Assembly (NCBI GenBank): GCA_964584325.1
Contig: CAZOZP010000011.1
Span: 1-61,703, forward strand
Origin: CAZOZP01 sp964584325
Lineage (GTDB): Bacteria; Bacteroidota; Ignavibacteria; Ignavibacteriales; Melioribacteraceae
Length of the DNA stretch: 61,703 nucleotides
Reading direction: 5' to 3'
A program made the translations under genes and the position numbers. Shown piece after piece: positions 53,973-61,703 of this stretch (positions are counted from its first letter, which is position 1; each line of letters begins with the position of its first letter). The notes under the pieces were generated by a model. The model saw only the letters and a program-made list of their open reading frames with translations, had not been told where the DNA came from and searched no databases.

Positions 53973-55360
53973 TAAAATATCCAATCAATAATAGGCTGAA
54001 GAAGTCCAACCGAATTTAATAAAACAATAAAGATCAAAGCCGGAGAAAGATACCCTATGAAAAATTTCCAGAGAGCAACAGCATAGGGGTTGTTTAATAT
54101 TCCTTTGTGTCCGGATAACAATTCTTTTATTGCTTTATCGGCACCCCAAACCCAGTAAACAAATATTGCAATTAACATCCCTCCCAGCGGCAAAAGAACA
54201 TTTGATGCAAGAAAATCCACAAGATCAAAAAATGTAAGTCCGAATATCTTAAAATCTGACATTATGTTGAAAGACAGAGCACTAGGGATGCTGATAAAAA
54301 AAGTAACAGTTCCGAGAATGATAACTGCCTTATGTCTGTTAATACCATATTCTTCGGTAAAATAAGAAATTATTACTTCGAATAGAGAGATTGAAGAAGT
54401 AAGAGCAGCAATCGACAGAAGGAAGAAGAAAATAATTCCGAAAAAATATCCGCCCGGCATTTTATGGAAAACAATTGGTAATGTGTGGAATATTAGGCCG
54501 GGTCCGGAAGACGGATTTTGTCCGGTTGCAAAAACGGCGGTAAAAATCGCAATACCTGCAATTAATGCAACAATCGTATCGAGAGTTACAATTTGAATTG
54601 CTGAATTAGGCACATCGTGTTCTTTAGAAAGATATGAACCATAAGTCATCATTGCACCCATTCCAAGACTAAGCGTGAAAAACGCATGCCCTAACGCTAC
54701 AAGAATGCTGTTCGGAGAAATTTTCCCCCAATCCGGCATTAGAAGAAAGTCAAGACCCTTCTCTGCTCCGTCGAGCGTAAGCCCTCTTATCATAGAAATA
54801 ATCAGAATAATAAAAAGTAACGGAAGAAGAATTTTACTGCTTTTTTCAATTCCTTTCTGAACCCCGAAATAAACTATAAGCATAGTAAGAGCAACAAAAA
54901 GAAAATCATATCCGATAATCCAGTAGGGATTACCGACAAGAGAATTAAAGTGTGAACTGGCCTGCGCTTCATTGCCGATGTTATAAAAATGCCCGGTCAA
55001 AGATTCGTATATGTATCCGCCGGCCCATCCTGCAACTACTGTATAGAAGGAGAGTATAATAAAACCGGCAATCACTCCCATTCCGCCTATAAAAGGCCAG
55101 TATCCTGAAGTTGTGAGAGCCTTGAACGAACCGAAAGGGTTGCGCTGACCGGTGCGTCCTATTATTATCTCGGCCATTAAGACCGGAAGTCCGATCATAG
55201 CAATGCATATCAGATAAACAAGAATGAATGCCGCACCGCCGTTTTCTCCGGCTATATATGGAAATTTCCAAATATTTCCGAGTCCGATTGCCGATCCGGC
55301 GGCAGCAAGTATGAATCCGGCTTTACTGCTCCAGTTCTCGCGTTTAACTCCTGTATCCAT
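53972..55360 (-). CDS. Sodium-dependent neurotransmitter-symporter (NSS/SNF) family transporter
   Basis: A 462-residue inner-membrane protein with about 11-12 TM helices. The TM1 signature KAGFILAAAGSAIGLGNIWKFPYI with the unwound GSAIGLGN sodium/substrate site is intact; MAEIIIGRTGQRNP follows in TM2. Bacterial relatives (LeuT, MhsT, TnaT) import amino acids with Na+. The substrate cannot be told. It is monocistronic and diverges from the dipeptide epimerase gene, separated by 124 AT-rich bases. Confidence 0.95.
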   Translation of the reverse strand: MDTGVKRENWSSKAGFILAAAGSAIGLGNIWKFPYIAGENGGAAFILVYLICIAMIGLPVLMAEIIIGRTGQRNPFGSFKALTTSGYWPFIGGMGVIAGFIILSFYTVVAGWAGGYIYESLTGHFYNIGNEAQASSHFNSLVGNPYWIIGYDFLFVALTMLIVYFGVQKGIEKSSKILLPLLFIILIISMIRGLTLDGAEKGLDFLLMPDWGKISPNSILVALGHAFFTLSLGMGAMMTYGSYLSKEHDVPNSAIQIVTLDTIVALIAGIAIFTAVFATGQNPSSGPGLIFHTLPIVFHKMPGGYFFGIIFFFLLSIAALTSSISLFEVIISYFTEEYGINRHKAVIILGTVTFFISIPSALSFNIMSDFKIFGLTFFDLVDFLASNVLLPLGGMLIAIFVYWVWGADKAIKELLSGHKGILNNPYAVALWKFFIGYLSPALIFIVLLNSVGLLQPIIDWIF

Positions 55361-55484
55361 TTTGCTCCTTTACAACTGATTAATAAAGGCTTCAATATTA
55401 AGGAATATTGTTAATAAATCAAAAAAAATGAATTATATTTTTAATTGAAAAATTAGAAAATAAGTATTTGATCGTCATCATCTT

Positions 55485-56504
55485 ATGTTAAAATACAGTT
55501 TTGAATTAATAGATCTTGAACTCATGCACACTTTTAATCTGGCTGTGTATTCAAGAAAATTTACTCCTGCGGTTATTCTTAAACTTGAATATGAAGGAAT
55601 TACCGGCTGGGGAGAGGCTTCTCTCCCTCCATATTTGGGCGAGACTCATCAATCTGTATCTGAATTTTACGAAAAGATAGATTTTAGAAGATTTAATGGT
55701 TCCGGGAATCTTCATCAATTTCTTGATTATATATCATTTATATCTGAAGGTAACTTTGCAGCCAAGGCTTCAGTCGATTTAGCTTTACATGATTTAGTAG
55801 GCAAAATGGAAGCGAAAACCGTACGCGATTTATATAATATTCAGGGAAACTGCCATAAGAAATCTTCATTCACTATTGGCATCTCATCAGACAGTGAACT
55901 TAAAGAAAAGCTTAAGATTGCTGAAAAATTTGAAATTCTTAAAGTAAAAATAGGGACCGATGACGATAAAGGTATAATTAAAAGAATAAGGAAATACACA
56001 AATAAAAAGATCTATGCAGATGCCAATCAGGGATGGAACGATTTGGAAAAGGCTGTTGAACTTACAGAATGGCTTGCCGCCAACGGTGTAGAATTGATTG
56101 AGCAGCCTTTCCCAGAAGAGAATATAGAGTTTACACAAAAGCTAAAAGAAAAATCATCTGTTCCGATTATAGCAGATGAATCGATTAGGAATTATGCAGA
56201 ATTGTTAGAATATGGATCAGCTTTCGATGGTATTAATATTAAACTAATGAAAGCCGGTGGAATTTATCAAGCTCTGAAGATGATAAAAAAGGCAAGTGAG
56301 AGCGGATTGAAAATCATGTTAGGATGTATGACTGAAACTTCATGCGGAATATCAGCCGCAGCACAGCTTTTACCATTGGCTGATTATGTTGATCTGGACG
56401 GAAATTTACTTCTGAAAAAGGATTTGTTCAGCGGACTTACAGTGGAATCAGGCGGGGTGATTTCTTTATCACAATACCCCGGATTAGGAGTAGAAAGGAT
56501 ATAA
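55485..56504 (+). CDS. Dipeptide (L-Ala-D/L-Glu type) epimerase, enolase superfamily
   Basis: A 339-residue enolase-superfamily enzyme. Catalytic lysines K153 and K155 (LKVKIG), metal ligands D179 (YADANQGW), E206 (LIEQPF) and D231 (IADES), and the second-face lysine K253 (NIKLMKAGG) are present; the C-terminal DLDGNLLL is the dipeptide-epimerase D-x-D motif. The classic substrate is the murein-derived Ala-Glu dipeptide, but related enzymes take other dipeptides. No clear Shine-Dalgarno. It is two bases from the GH9 gene. Confidence 0.92.
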   Translation: MLKYSFELIDLELMHTFNLAVYSRKFTPAVILKLEYEGITGWGEASLPPYLGETHQSVSEFYEKIDFRRFNGSGNLHQFLDYISFISEGNFAAKASVDLALHDLVGKMEAKTVRDLYNIQGNCHKKSSFTIGISSDSELKEKLKIAEKFEILKVKIGTDDDKGIIKRIRKYTNKKIYADANQGWNDLEKAVELTEWLAANGVELIEQPFPEENIEFTQKLKEKSSVPIIADESIRNYAELLEYGSAFDGINIKLMKAGGIYQALKMIKKASESGLKIMLGCMTETSCGISAAAQLLPLADYVDLDGNLLLKKDLFSGLTVESGGVISLSQYPGLGVERI

Positions 56505-56506
56505 CT

Positions 56507-58129
56507 ATGTTTTTAAGAATAATTGGTTTTCTGATGCTTGTGGTTTCGATATTTTCTCAGTCTGCCGAGGAAATCTATATTAGAGTAAATACTTATGCCT
56601 TTCTTCCGGGTGATATTAAGACAGCCGTTGTTTTGTCAGGGAAAGATTTAGAAGGATTAACCTATGAAATATCCGACACAAACGGAGTTGTTAATAAAGG
56701 AAGAATTGGTGCAAGTTTGGGTAACTATTCAACACTAAAGTTTTCCTATATAATTGATTTTTCAAAGATTAAAAAAAACGGAAAATATAATATCAGAATT
56801 GAGGGCAAAACAATTTCTTTTAATATTGCCAAAGAACCCGGTCTTCAAGCTGCAGAATCAGCTCTTTCATTTTTCAGAGTTCAAAGATGCGGATATACCG
56901 GGCCTATAGGACACGAAGTTTGTCATATTGCAGATGCTACGGAATTATATTTAAATGGAGAAAAAATACTTCAGAAAAAGGATTTAACAGGCGGCTGGCA
57001 TGATGCCGCTGATTATGTTAAGTTTCTTAATACCACCGCTTTTTCAACATATATGCTTTTATTCTCTTACGAATTTAATAAATCGCAGGCAGGCTTTGAT
57101 AAAGACGGAAATATGACTGCTGATGTACTGGAAGAAGCGAAGATTGGTCTTGATTGGCTGTTGAGATGCAATTACGATAATAAACTTCTTGTAACTCAGG
57201 TACAGGATACAAGAGATCACAGCGGCGGCTGGAGGTTGCCGGAAGATGATAAATTCCGGTTTGAAAGACCTGCTTTTCTTGGCCTCGGAAAAAATCTAAT
57301 CGGAATTTATGCAGCCGTAATGGCAAAAGCCTCTGTAATCTGGAGAGAAGAACTTAATTATCCTGAATTCGCAGATAAATGTCTTACTGCAGCAGAGAAT
57401 ATATACTCGCTCCGAAATTCAGCCCCTGATGTTGATTCAAGCGGCAGCGGACATTATTTAGATAAGAATTATTTATCCAAAATGGCTCTGGGTGCTGCTG
57501 AACTTTATTTTGCCACAGGAAGAGAAGAACTTCTTACTGAGGCTATGAATTATGCAGATAAAGCCGGTTCCGATTACTGGTGGAGCTGGGGCAATGTGAG
57601 CAGCCTTTCTCATTATGTGCTGGGGAAAAAAAATCCTAAATATGCCGGATACATAAAAGAGGAACTTATACATTTTCAGAAAAATGCATCCGGGAATGTA
57701 TTCGAAAAGGCATCGGCCTCAACCTGGGGTACAACACAGCTTATGCTGGGAATATGTCTTAAGGAGATATTGTACGAAAAACTGACAGGAGATAAATCGT
57801 TCAGGAGATTATCAATTACTCAAAGAGATTATGTCTTCGGGAGAAATCCCTGGGGACTAAGTTTTGTTTCAGGATTCGGGAAAGAATACAGCAAAAATCT
57901 GCATCATCAGATATTTAAGTTAAAAGAAGATTTTTCAAAAGGAGCTGTTACTGCCGGTCCGGTTCCGAAAAAAATGCTGGAACCTTATGGACTTTTCGAT
58001 GCTGATTCCGGCTGGAACAAATTTCAAACTGATGATGATTATTATTCCGACAGTGAAGATAACTATGTTACAAACGAACCGACTATCGGAACTAATGCAA
58101 CGGCTTTCTTTGTGTTCTTAAATTATTAA
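56507..58129 (+). CDS. Secreted glycoside hydrolase family 9 (cellulase type)
   Basis: A 540-residue enzyme: signal peptide (1-19), an Ig-like CelD_N domain (about 20-110), and the (alpha/alpha)6 GH9 domain. TGGWHDAADYVKF holds the catalytic pair D166/D169; HHQIF near 465 and NEPTIGTNA with general acid E524 complete the site. The family hydrolyses beta-1,4-glucans (endo- or exo-acting, or cellobiose-releasing); no carbohydrate-binding module or sorting domain is seen. It follows the dipeptide epimerase by two bases. Confidence 0.94.
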   Translation: MFLRIIGFLMLVVSIFSQSAEEIYIRVNTYAFLPGDIKTAVVLSGKDLEGLTYEISDTNGVVNKGRIGASLGNYSTLKFSYIIDFSKIKKNGKYNIRIEGKTISFNIAKEPGLQAAESALSFFRVQRCGYTGPIGHEVCHIADATELYLNGEKILQKKDLTGGWHDAADYVKFLNTTAFSTYMLLFSYEFNKSQAGFDKDGNMTADVLEEAKIGLDWLLRCNYDNKLLVTQVQDTRDHSGGWRLPEDDKFRFERPAFLGLGKNLIGIYAAVMAKASVIWREELNYPEFADKCLTAAENIYSLRNSAPDVDSSGSGHYLDKNYLSKMALGAAELYFATGREELLTEAMNYADKAGSDYWWSWGNVSSLSHYVLGKKNPKYAGYIKEELIHFQKNASGNVFEKASASTWGTTQLMLGICLKEILYEKLTGDKSFRRLSITQRDYVFGRNPWGLSFVSGFGKEYSKNLHHQIFKLKEDFSKGAVTAGPVPKKMLEPYGLFDADSGWNKFQTDDDYYSDSEDNYVTNEPTIGTNATAFFVFLNY

Positions 58130-58286
58130 ATCATTATAAATTATATAAGTTTTTTGTAATATTTTGAATCATAAAATTTGTGAAAATCTCATTTTAAGAT
58201 GCTTTTTTAAGTCTATTGGGCAAAATAACGATATTTAACCATGGTATAATTGTTGTAATTATTGATACATTTAATATGGATTTTGT

Positions 58287-59543
58287 ATGATCAGAGGTAT
58301 TAAACTAATTCCGTCCGGATTCGATTTAATTGATAAAAATTGGGGTGGAGTATATAAAGGCGGAAGCTATCTTAATGTTGCCCCGAAAAAATCAGGACGA
58401 ACGCTTTTAGGTCTTCAATTTGCAGGAGAAGCTGCAAGAAATTCTCAGGTTTGTTTATACCTGACCAATATGAAACCAAAAGATTTAATGATTCAATCTG
58501 CTTCAATAAACTTCAATCTTCAGTCTTATATGGACGATGATAAAATAATTGTTGTTAGAATTGCCAATCCGACAGATGCTTATGAAAGTAATAATCCGGA
58601 TTTTGAACTCAGGGAGTACTTATTAGATATTATAAGGATTGCTGAAGAGTATTCTCCGGCAAGAATTGTTTTTGATGAAATTACTCCTTACCTTGGTTTT
58701 GCGGATACCAAAATGCTTCTTGGTGTAATGTCAAAAATATTGGAAAATTTAGAAGAACAAGATATTACAAGTCTTTTTATAACAAGTCAGCCTGCTGATG
58801 AATTATCTTCTCAGATAATTGCTGATGTAAGTGATTTATTTACAGCGCAGATATCTCTTACAGACAATGATAAAATTTCAAGAAAGGACAAACCGGCAGG
58901 TATTGCCAGGATTATTCCTAATGTGGGACATCCGGAAGGGGAATTTATCAATCACTATTATATTGAACCATTTATTGGCCTTACTACAGAGAAAAACGCA
59001 GTTAAACCTATTGAAACTGTTATTCCTGATCATCTCAATCTTCCTTCCAGCATTGAAGAGATTTTGAATCAGGAGGATATGCTTGCACCTAATCTTTATG
59101 AATATGATGATTTTCTTTTAATGCTGAATAACCAGATTGCACTGAACAAAGGCACCGGCCAGCCTTATTCAATAGCTGTATTCAGGTTGGAAAGTTCTCC
59201 GGGAATCAGGGGACTTACTATCAATGAGCTAACGAATATTATCAGGCTTTCAGTTGAGATGAGAGACAAAATATACATAAATGAGAACATAATAACTGTA
59301 TTAATTGTTAAGAGCGATAATTCCAGTGTAAAAAATCTGATAGACAGAATCATTAGCAAACTACCTGCAAGAAATGAAAACAGTGTCAGAATACTGCTGA
59401 ATTATATATCCTATTTTATTATAACTCCGGAGAATAAACTTGCAGACGCCGATGATGTTATGACTTTTATTGAAGAAGCAGAATTGCTTAATCCGAAGAT
59501 TTATACAACTCTCATTAATAGGCAGACTGTATATGGCCATTGA
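58287..59543 (+). CDS. KaiC/RadA-like ATPase domain fused to a degenerate GGDEF-like domain
   Basis: A 418-residue cytoplasmic protein. Residues 1-240 follow the KaiC/RecA pattern (IPSGFDLIDKNWGGVYKGGS, then a P-loop position), but the Walker A reads A32-PKKS-G37-R38-T39: the invariant Lys is Arg and the first Gly is Ala. Walker B IVFDE (D130, E131) is kept. Residues 270-400 match the layout of a GGDEF domain (YSIAVFRLES ... RDKIYINENIITVLIV ... LIDRIISKL), with INENI (331-335) where GGDEF should be, so no cyclase activity is expected. It overlaps the start of the glycosyltransferase gene and is probably a regulator of it. The domain call for the tail is mine and moderately secure. Confidence 0.75.
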   Translation: MIRGIKLIPSGFDLIDKNWGGVYKGGSYLNVAPKKSGRTLLGLQFAGEAARNSQVCLYLTNMKPKDLMIQSASINFNLQSYMDDDKIIVVRIANPTDAYESNNPDFELREYLLDIIRIAEEYSPARIVFDEITPYLGFADTKMLLGVMSKILENLEEQDITSLFITSQPADELSSQIIADVSDLFTAQISLTDNDKISRKDKPAGIARIIPNVGHPEGEFINHYYIEPFIGLTTEKNAVKPIETVIPDHLNLPSSIEEILNQEDMLAPNLYEYDDFLLMLNNQIALNKGTGQPYSIAVFRLESSPGIRGLTINELTNIIRLSVEMRDKIYINENIITVLIVKSDNSSVKNLIDRIISKLPARNENSVRILLNYISYFIITPENKLADADDVMTFIEEAELLNPKIYTTLINRQTVYGH

Positions 59544-60936
59544 AACAACTCTTATTAAGGAGAAAATAAAAATTGACAACAGGGAAAAAGAAATTCCCGA
59601 AAAAGATGTTAAAAATGAAAAACTAAGGGCTATCTATATATCCGGCGGACTCTCATTGCTCCTTATTTTGGTAATATACTTTACACTTCCATATACCGTA
59701 CTTTCATTCAGCGGATTAATGGTGTTTGCATCCGTAATTGCATTGGTTATTTTTCTTTTTGTTCTACTTTTCAGATATTTTTCAATACTTGTTCTTGCTT
59801 ATCTGAATGTTTCAAAATATACATTTTTACCCGAGCAAGGGTATTTTCCGTTTATTTCAATTATCGTTCCTGTTTATAACGAGGGTGTTGTACTTAAGGA
59901 TTCTATAGACTCTCTTCTTGAACTTGATTACGCAAATTATGAAATTATTATTGTAAACGATGGCTCTACAGATAATACTAAGGAAGTTGCCGAAACGGTC
60001 GTGGGTTTCCGGAAAGGAAAAAGAGCAACTATTAAGGTTTCATTAATCAATAAACCAAACGGCGGTAAATCACGTGCGCTGAACGCAGGGATACGCCACT
60101 CCAAAGCTGATTTTGTCCTTTGCATGGACGGCGATTCAACACTTTCAGTTGATACTTTAAGACTCGGACTAAGGCATTTTGTTGACCCGGCAGTTGGTGC
60201 CGTTGCCGGAAATGTGAAAATTCATAACAGAAATAAAATGCTTACAGACCTGCAATCTCTGGAATATATTGAGGGATTAAATATGCCTAGAAGCGCACAG
60301 GGATTTCTTCGTATGGTGAATATAATTCCCGGGCCAATCGGAATTTTCAGAAGGAAGGCAATGATGGATGCCGGATTTTACTCCAGTGATACTTTTGCCG
60401 AAGATGCTGATTTAACACTGAAAATACTTGCTGCCGGTTGGAAAATAGCATACGAGCCTAATGCAATTGCCATAACTGAGGCTCCCGAAAAACTTCATCA
60501 ACTTCTTAAACAGAGATACAGATGGACTCGGGGCATTCTGCAGGCTATTAAAAAGCACAAGAAATATATGATTAATCCCACAATAAACTTAGATAATACT
60601 TTGATTTTGTGGTCTATGTTTTACGAGGCTTTAATATGGCCGGCAATGAATATTTTTGCCAATTTGTTTTTTATAGTAGTAGCCTTGATTTACGGTATGT
60701 CAAATCTAATATTCTTCTGGTGGGTAGGAATTGCCTCCCTGGATATGATGGCAGCATTATACTGCATAGCAGCAGAGAAAGAAGAGTTAAGGCTTATTCC
60801 TTATGCAATAGTTTATAGGCTGGTATTCATTCTAATGATTGATATCACCAAAGCTATGGCTACAATTGAAGAGTTTTTAGGAATGCAGATGGACTGGGGG
60901 AAGTTGGAAAGAATCGGTATGCAAAAAAGTAATTGA
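59533..60936 (+). CDS. Processive family-2 glycosyltransferase (BcsA/PgaC-like)
   Basis: A 468-residue membrane enzyme with two N-terminal TM helices (about 33-55, 60-92), a GT-A domain (105-335) and C-terminal TM helices. ISIIVPVYNEG, NDGSTDN, the D199-x-D201 metal motif (CMDGDST), catalytic TFAEDAD (E290-D291) and Q327-x-x-R330-W331 (KQRYRWTRG) mark a synthase of cellulose, poly-GlcNAc or hyaluronan type. No PilZ domain follows. ATG 59533 starts inside the upstream gene (11-base overlap). The polymer is unknown. Confidence 0.94.
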   Translation: MAIETTLIKEKIKIDNREKEIPEKDVKNEKLRAIYISGGLSLLLILVIYFTLPYTVLSFSGLMVFASVIALVIFLFVLLFRYFSILVLAYLNVSKYTFLPEQGYFPFISIIVPVYNEGVVLKDSIDSLLELDYANYEIIIVNDGSTDNTKEVAETVVGFRKGKRATIKVSLINKPNGGKSRALNAGIRHSKADFVLCMDGDSTLSVDTLRLGLRHFVDPAVGAVAGNVKIHNRNKMLTDLQSLEYIEGLNMPRSAQGFLRMVNIIPGPIGIFRRKAMMDAGFYSSDTFAEDADLTLKILAAGWKIAYEPNAIAITEAPEKLHQLLKQRYRWTRGILQAIKKHKKYMINPTINLDNTLILWSMFYEALIWPAMNIFANLFFIVVALIYGMSNLIFFWWVGIASLDMMAALYCIAAEKEELRLIPYAIVYRLVFILMIDITKAMATIEEFLGMQMDWGKLERIGMQKSN

Positions 60937-60944
60937 GGAAATAA

Positions 60945-61406
60945 ATGGAACTAATACCCATATTATCACTGATAGTGCTCATGGCAACAATATCAACCTT
61001 TATTCTTGCCGTAGGTGCTTATGTAATGTATAAAGTAAGAGAGAAAAGAGGCAGGATGGCAAAAGCGATGCAGCCTGTTTCAATTGAAGCAGAACTTGTT
61101 ACACCGGCACCCTTACTGTCGCAGAGAAAAACAACAGGCTACAGACCGAGTGTTACGGAAGAACAACAGGAGGAAGCCGCACCGGTGCCAACTATGGACA
61201 GACAGGCAACCGGCAGTCCTTATATGGGGCGCCAGACTCAGCCTGCTCCGGTTACCGAGCAGAGGTTCCCTCAGTCGGTTACTAATGAGATTCCTGAAAG
61301 AAAACTTACAGGCGGAAAATCTAAATATATGCGTTATACAAGCGAAGGGTATGTTGAACCCTCTCCTGAAAAACCAAAGAAAGAGGTTAAACTTAAGTGG
61401 CGCTGA
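60945..61406 (+). CDS. Small single-pass membrane protein with disordered Pro/Gln-rich tail
   Basis: A 153-residue protein with one TM helix (about 5-28), then a basic, Pro/Gln/Thr-rich region without predicted structure, ending in a basic patch (KPKKEVKLKWR). Similar small proteins accompany synthase-dependent polysaccharide systems, but I recognise no family. It lies 8 bases after the synthase gene and overlaps the next gene by 10 bases. Confidence 0.8.
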   Translation: MELIPILSLIVLMATISTFILAVGAYVMYKVREKRGRMAKAMQPVSIEAELVTPAPLLSQRKTTGYRPSVTEEQQEEAAPVPTMDRQATGSPYMGRQTQPAPVTEQRFPQSVTNEIPERKLTGGKSKYMRYTSEGYVEPSPEKPKKEVKLKWR

Positions 61407-61703
61407 TTCCTGAAAAAGGTCTAAGAATAAATTCATTTATTCTAATCGGGAGCGGGATTGTACTTCTTGTACTCTCGTTTCTCGTATTTCTGTATATTCT
61501 TAAATTCATATATGGCGATTTTGAGGTTAGAGAAATTCTCCCGACTAAATATAACCTTACAAGAGTAAATGAAGACAGAAGAGTTAAGGTAGGAGTGCTT
61601 TATTCTAAATACACCGAAAGTATGCTGCCTGAAGGTAATACCTGGTTAAAGGATAATATAGATTCCTGGGAAAAACTGCTTCGCTCTATGGAGATGAGAT
61701 ACG
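61397..61703 (+). CDS. Membrane-anchored protein, cut by the window edge
   Basis: GTG 61397 begins an open frame that runs off the end (102 codons visible). An N-terminal TM helix (about 13-36, ILIGSGIVLLVLSFLVFLYI) leads to a soluble part with VKVGVLYSKYTESM and WLKDNIDSWEKLLRSMEMRY; the start of a Rossmann-like or amidotransferase-like domain is possible but not provable. It belongs to the glycosyltransferase operon. The start is inferred from the 10-base overlap with the preceding stop. Confidence 0.75.
   Translation, partial: MALIPEKGLRINSFILIGSGIVLLVLSFLVFLYILKFIYGDFEVREILPTKYNLTRVNEDRRVKVGVLYSKYTESMLPEGNTWLKDNIDSWEKLLRSMEMRY

Noticed and set aside
58130..58286. TAAAATTTG at 58181 as a promoter for the KaiC-like operon
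   Set aside because: The spacer between TA and TTTG is three bases instead of two and the leader would be about 100 bases; too weak to list. Nothing else is visible in this AT-rich gap.

Overview
The window (61.7 kb, AT-rich, densely coding) looks like chromosomal DNA from a free-living, fermentative or polysaccharide-degrading member of the Bacteroidota/Chlorobi assemblage, most plausibly the Ignavibacteria/Melioribacter group. This is inferred from gene content (beta-propeller histidine kinases with Y_Y_Y domains, LytTR regulator, GH9 and GH28-like enzymes, bacterial GlnRS, tig-clpP followed by an S9 peptidase) and from a Bacteroidota-type promoter (TTTG / TAAATTTG) in front of dapF. No phage, transposase, integrase or CRISPR array was seen. 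There is one clear gene remnant (an RND pump) and one small inverted/direct-repeat element.

Layout. 1-6.5 kb: a secreted GH28-like beta-helix enzyme, a repeat element, a secreted M16 zinc protease (minus), a secreted TPR protein, and the 3' remnant of an AcrB-type RND permease. 6.5-13.6 kb: minus-strand cheW-mcp chemotaxis pair, then a plus-strand operon of iron alcohol dehydrogenase, a four-PAS histidine kinase and a LytTR response regulator, with overlapping or touching genes. 13.6-19.8 kb: two tandem paralogous propeller histidine kinases (minus), one base apart. 20-31 kb: a long plus-strand housekeeping run: dapF, a small ABM-like protein, PHP phosphoesterase, membrane TPR protein, efp, accB, accC, gcvH, guaA, TPR protein, radC-like gene, a coiled-coil lipoprotein, a LysM protein and phoH. 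31-41 kb: a minus-strand block that starts at tRNA-Leu(UAG) and runs tig, clpP, S9 peptidase, a degenerate kinase with three receiver domains, gltX, glnS and tRNA-Leu(CAA). 41.3-48 kb: a tight plus-strand operon of a transmembrane Ser/Thr kinase with a Ycf48/BNR-like sensor, murA, a polytopic HExxH membrane peptidase and a CCA-adding enzyme. 48-53.9 kb: TolC / adaptor / ABC ATPase / two FtsX-like permeases, a complete MacAB-TolC-type exporter. 54-58 kb: a sodium-dependent NSS transporter (minus), a dipeptide epimerase and a GH9 cellulase. 58.3 kb to the end: an operon of a KaiC-like ATPase with a degenerate GGDEF-like tail, a processive family-2 glycosyltransferase, a small single-pass membrane protein and a membrane protein cut by the window edge.

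The most unusual items are (i) the last operon, which has the look of an undescribed synthase-dependent exopolysaccharide system controlled by a KaiC/GGDEF-like pseudo-enzyme; (ii) the multi-receiver kinase at 34.4-36.8 kb whose phosphoacceptor His is Gln and whose ATP-binding boxes have decayed; (iii) the kinase-murA-membrane peptidase operon; and (iv) the paired propeller kinases whose signalling helices differ by exactly two heptads. All functional statements are from reading the sequence; no database search was possible.
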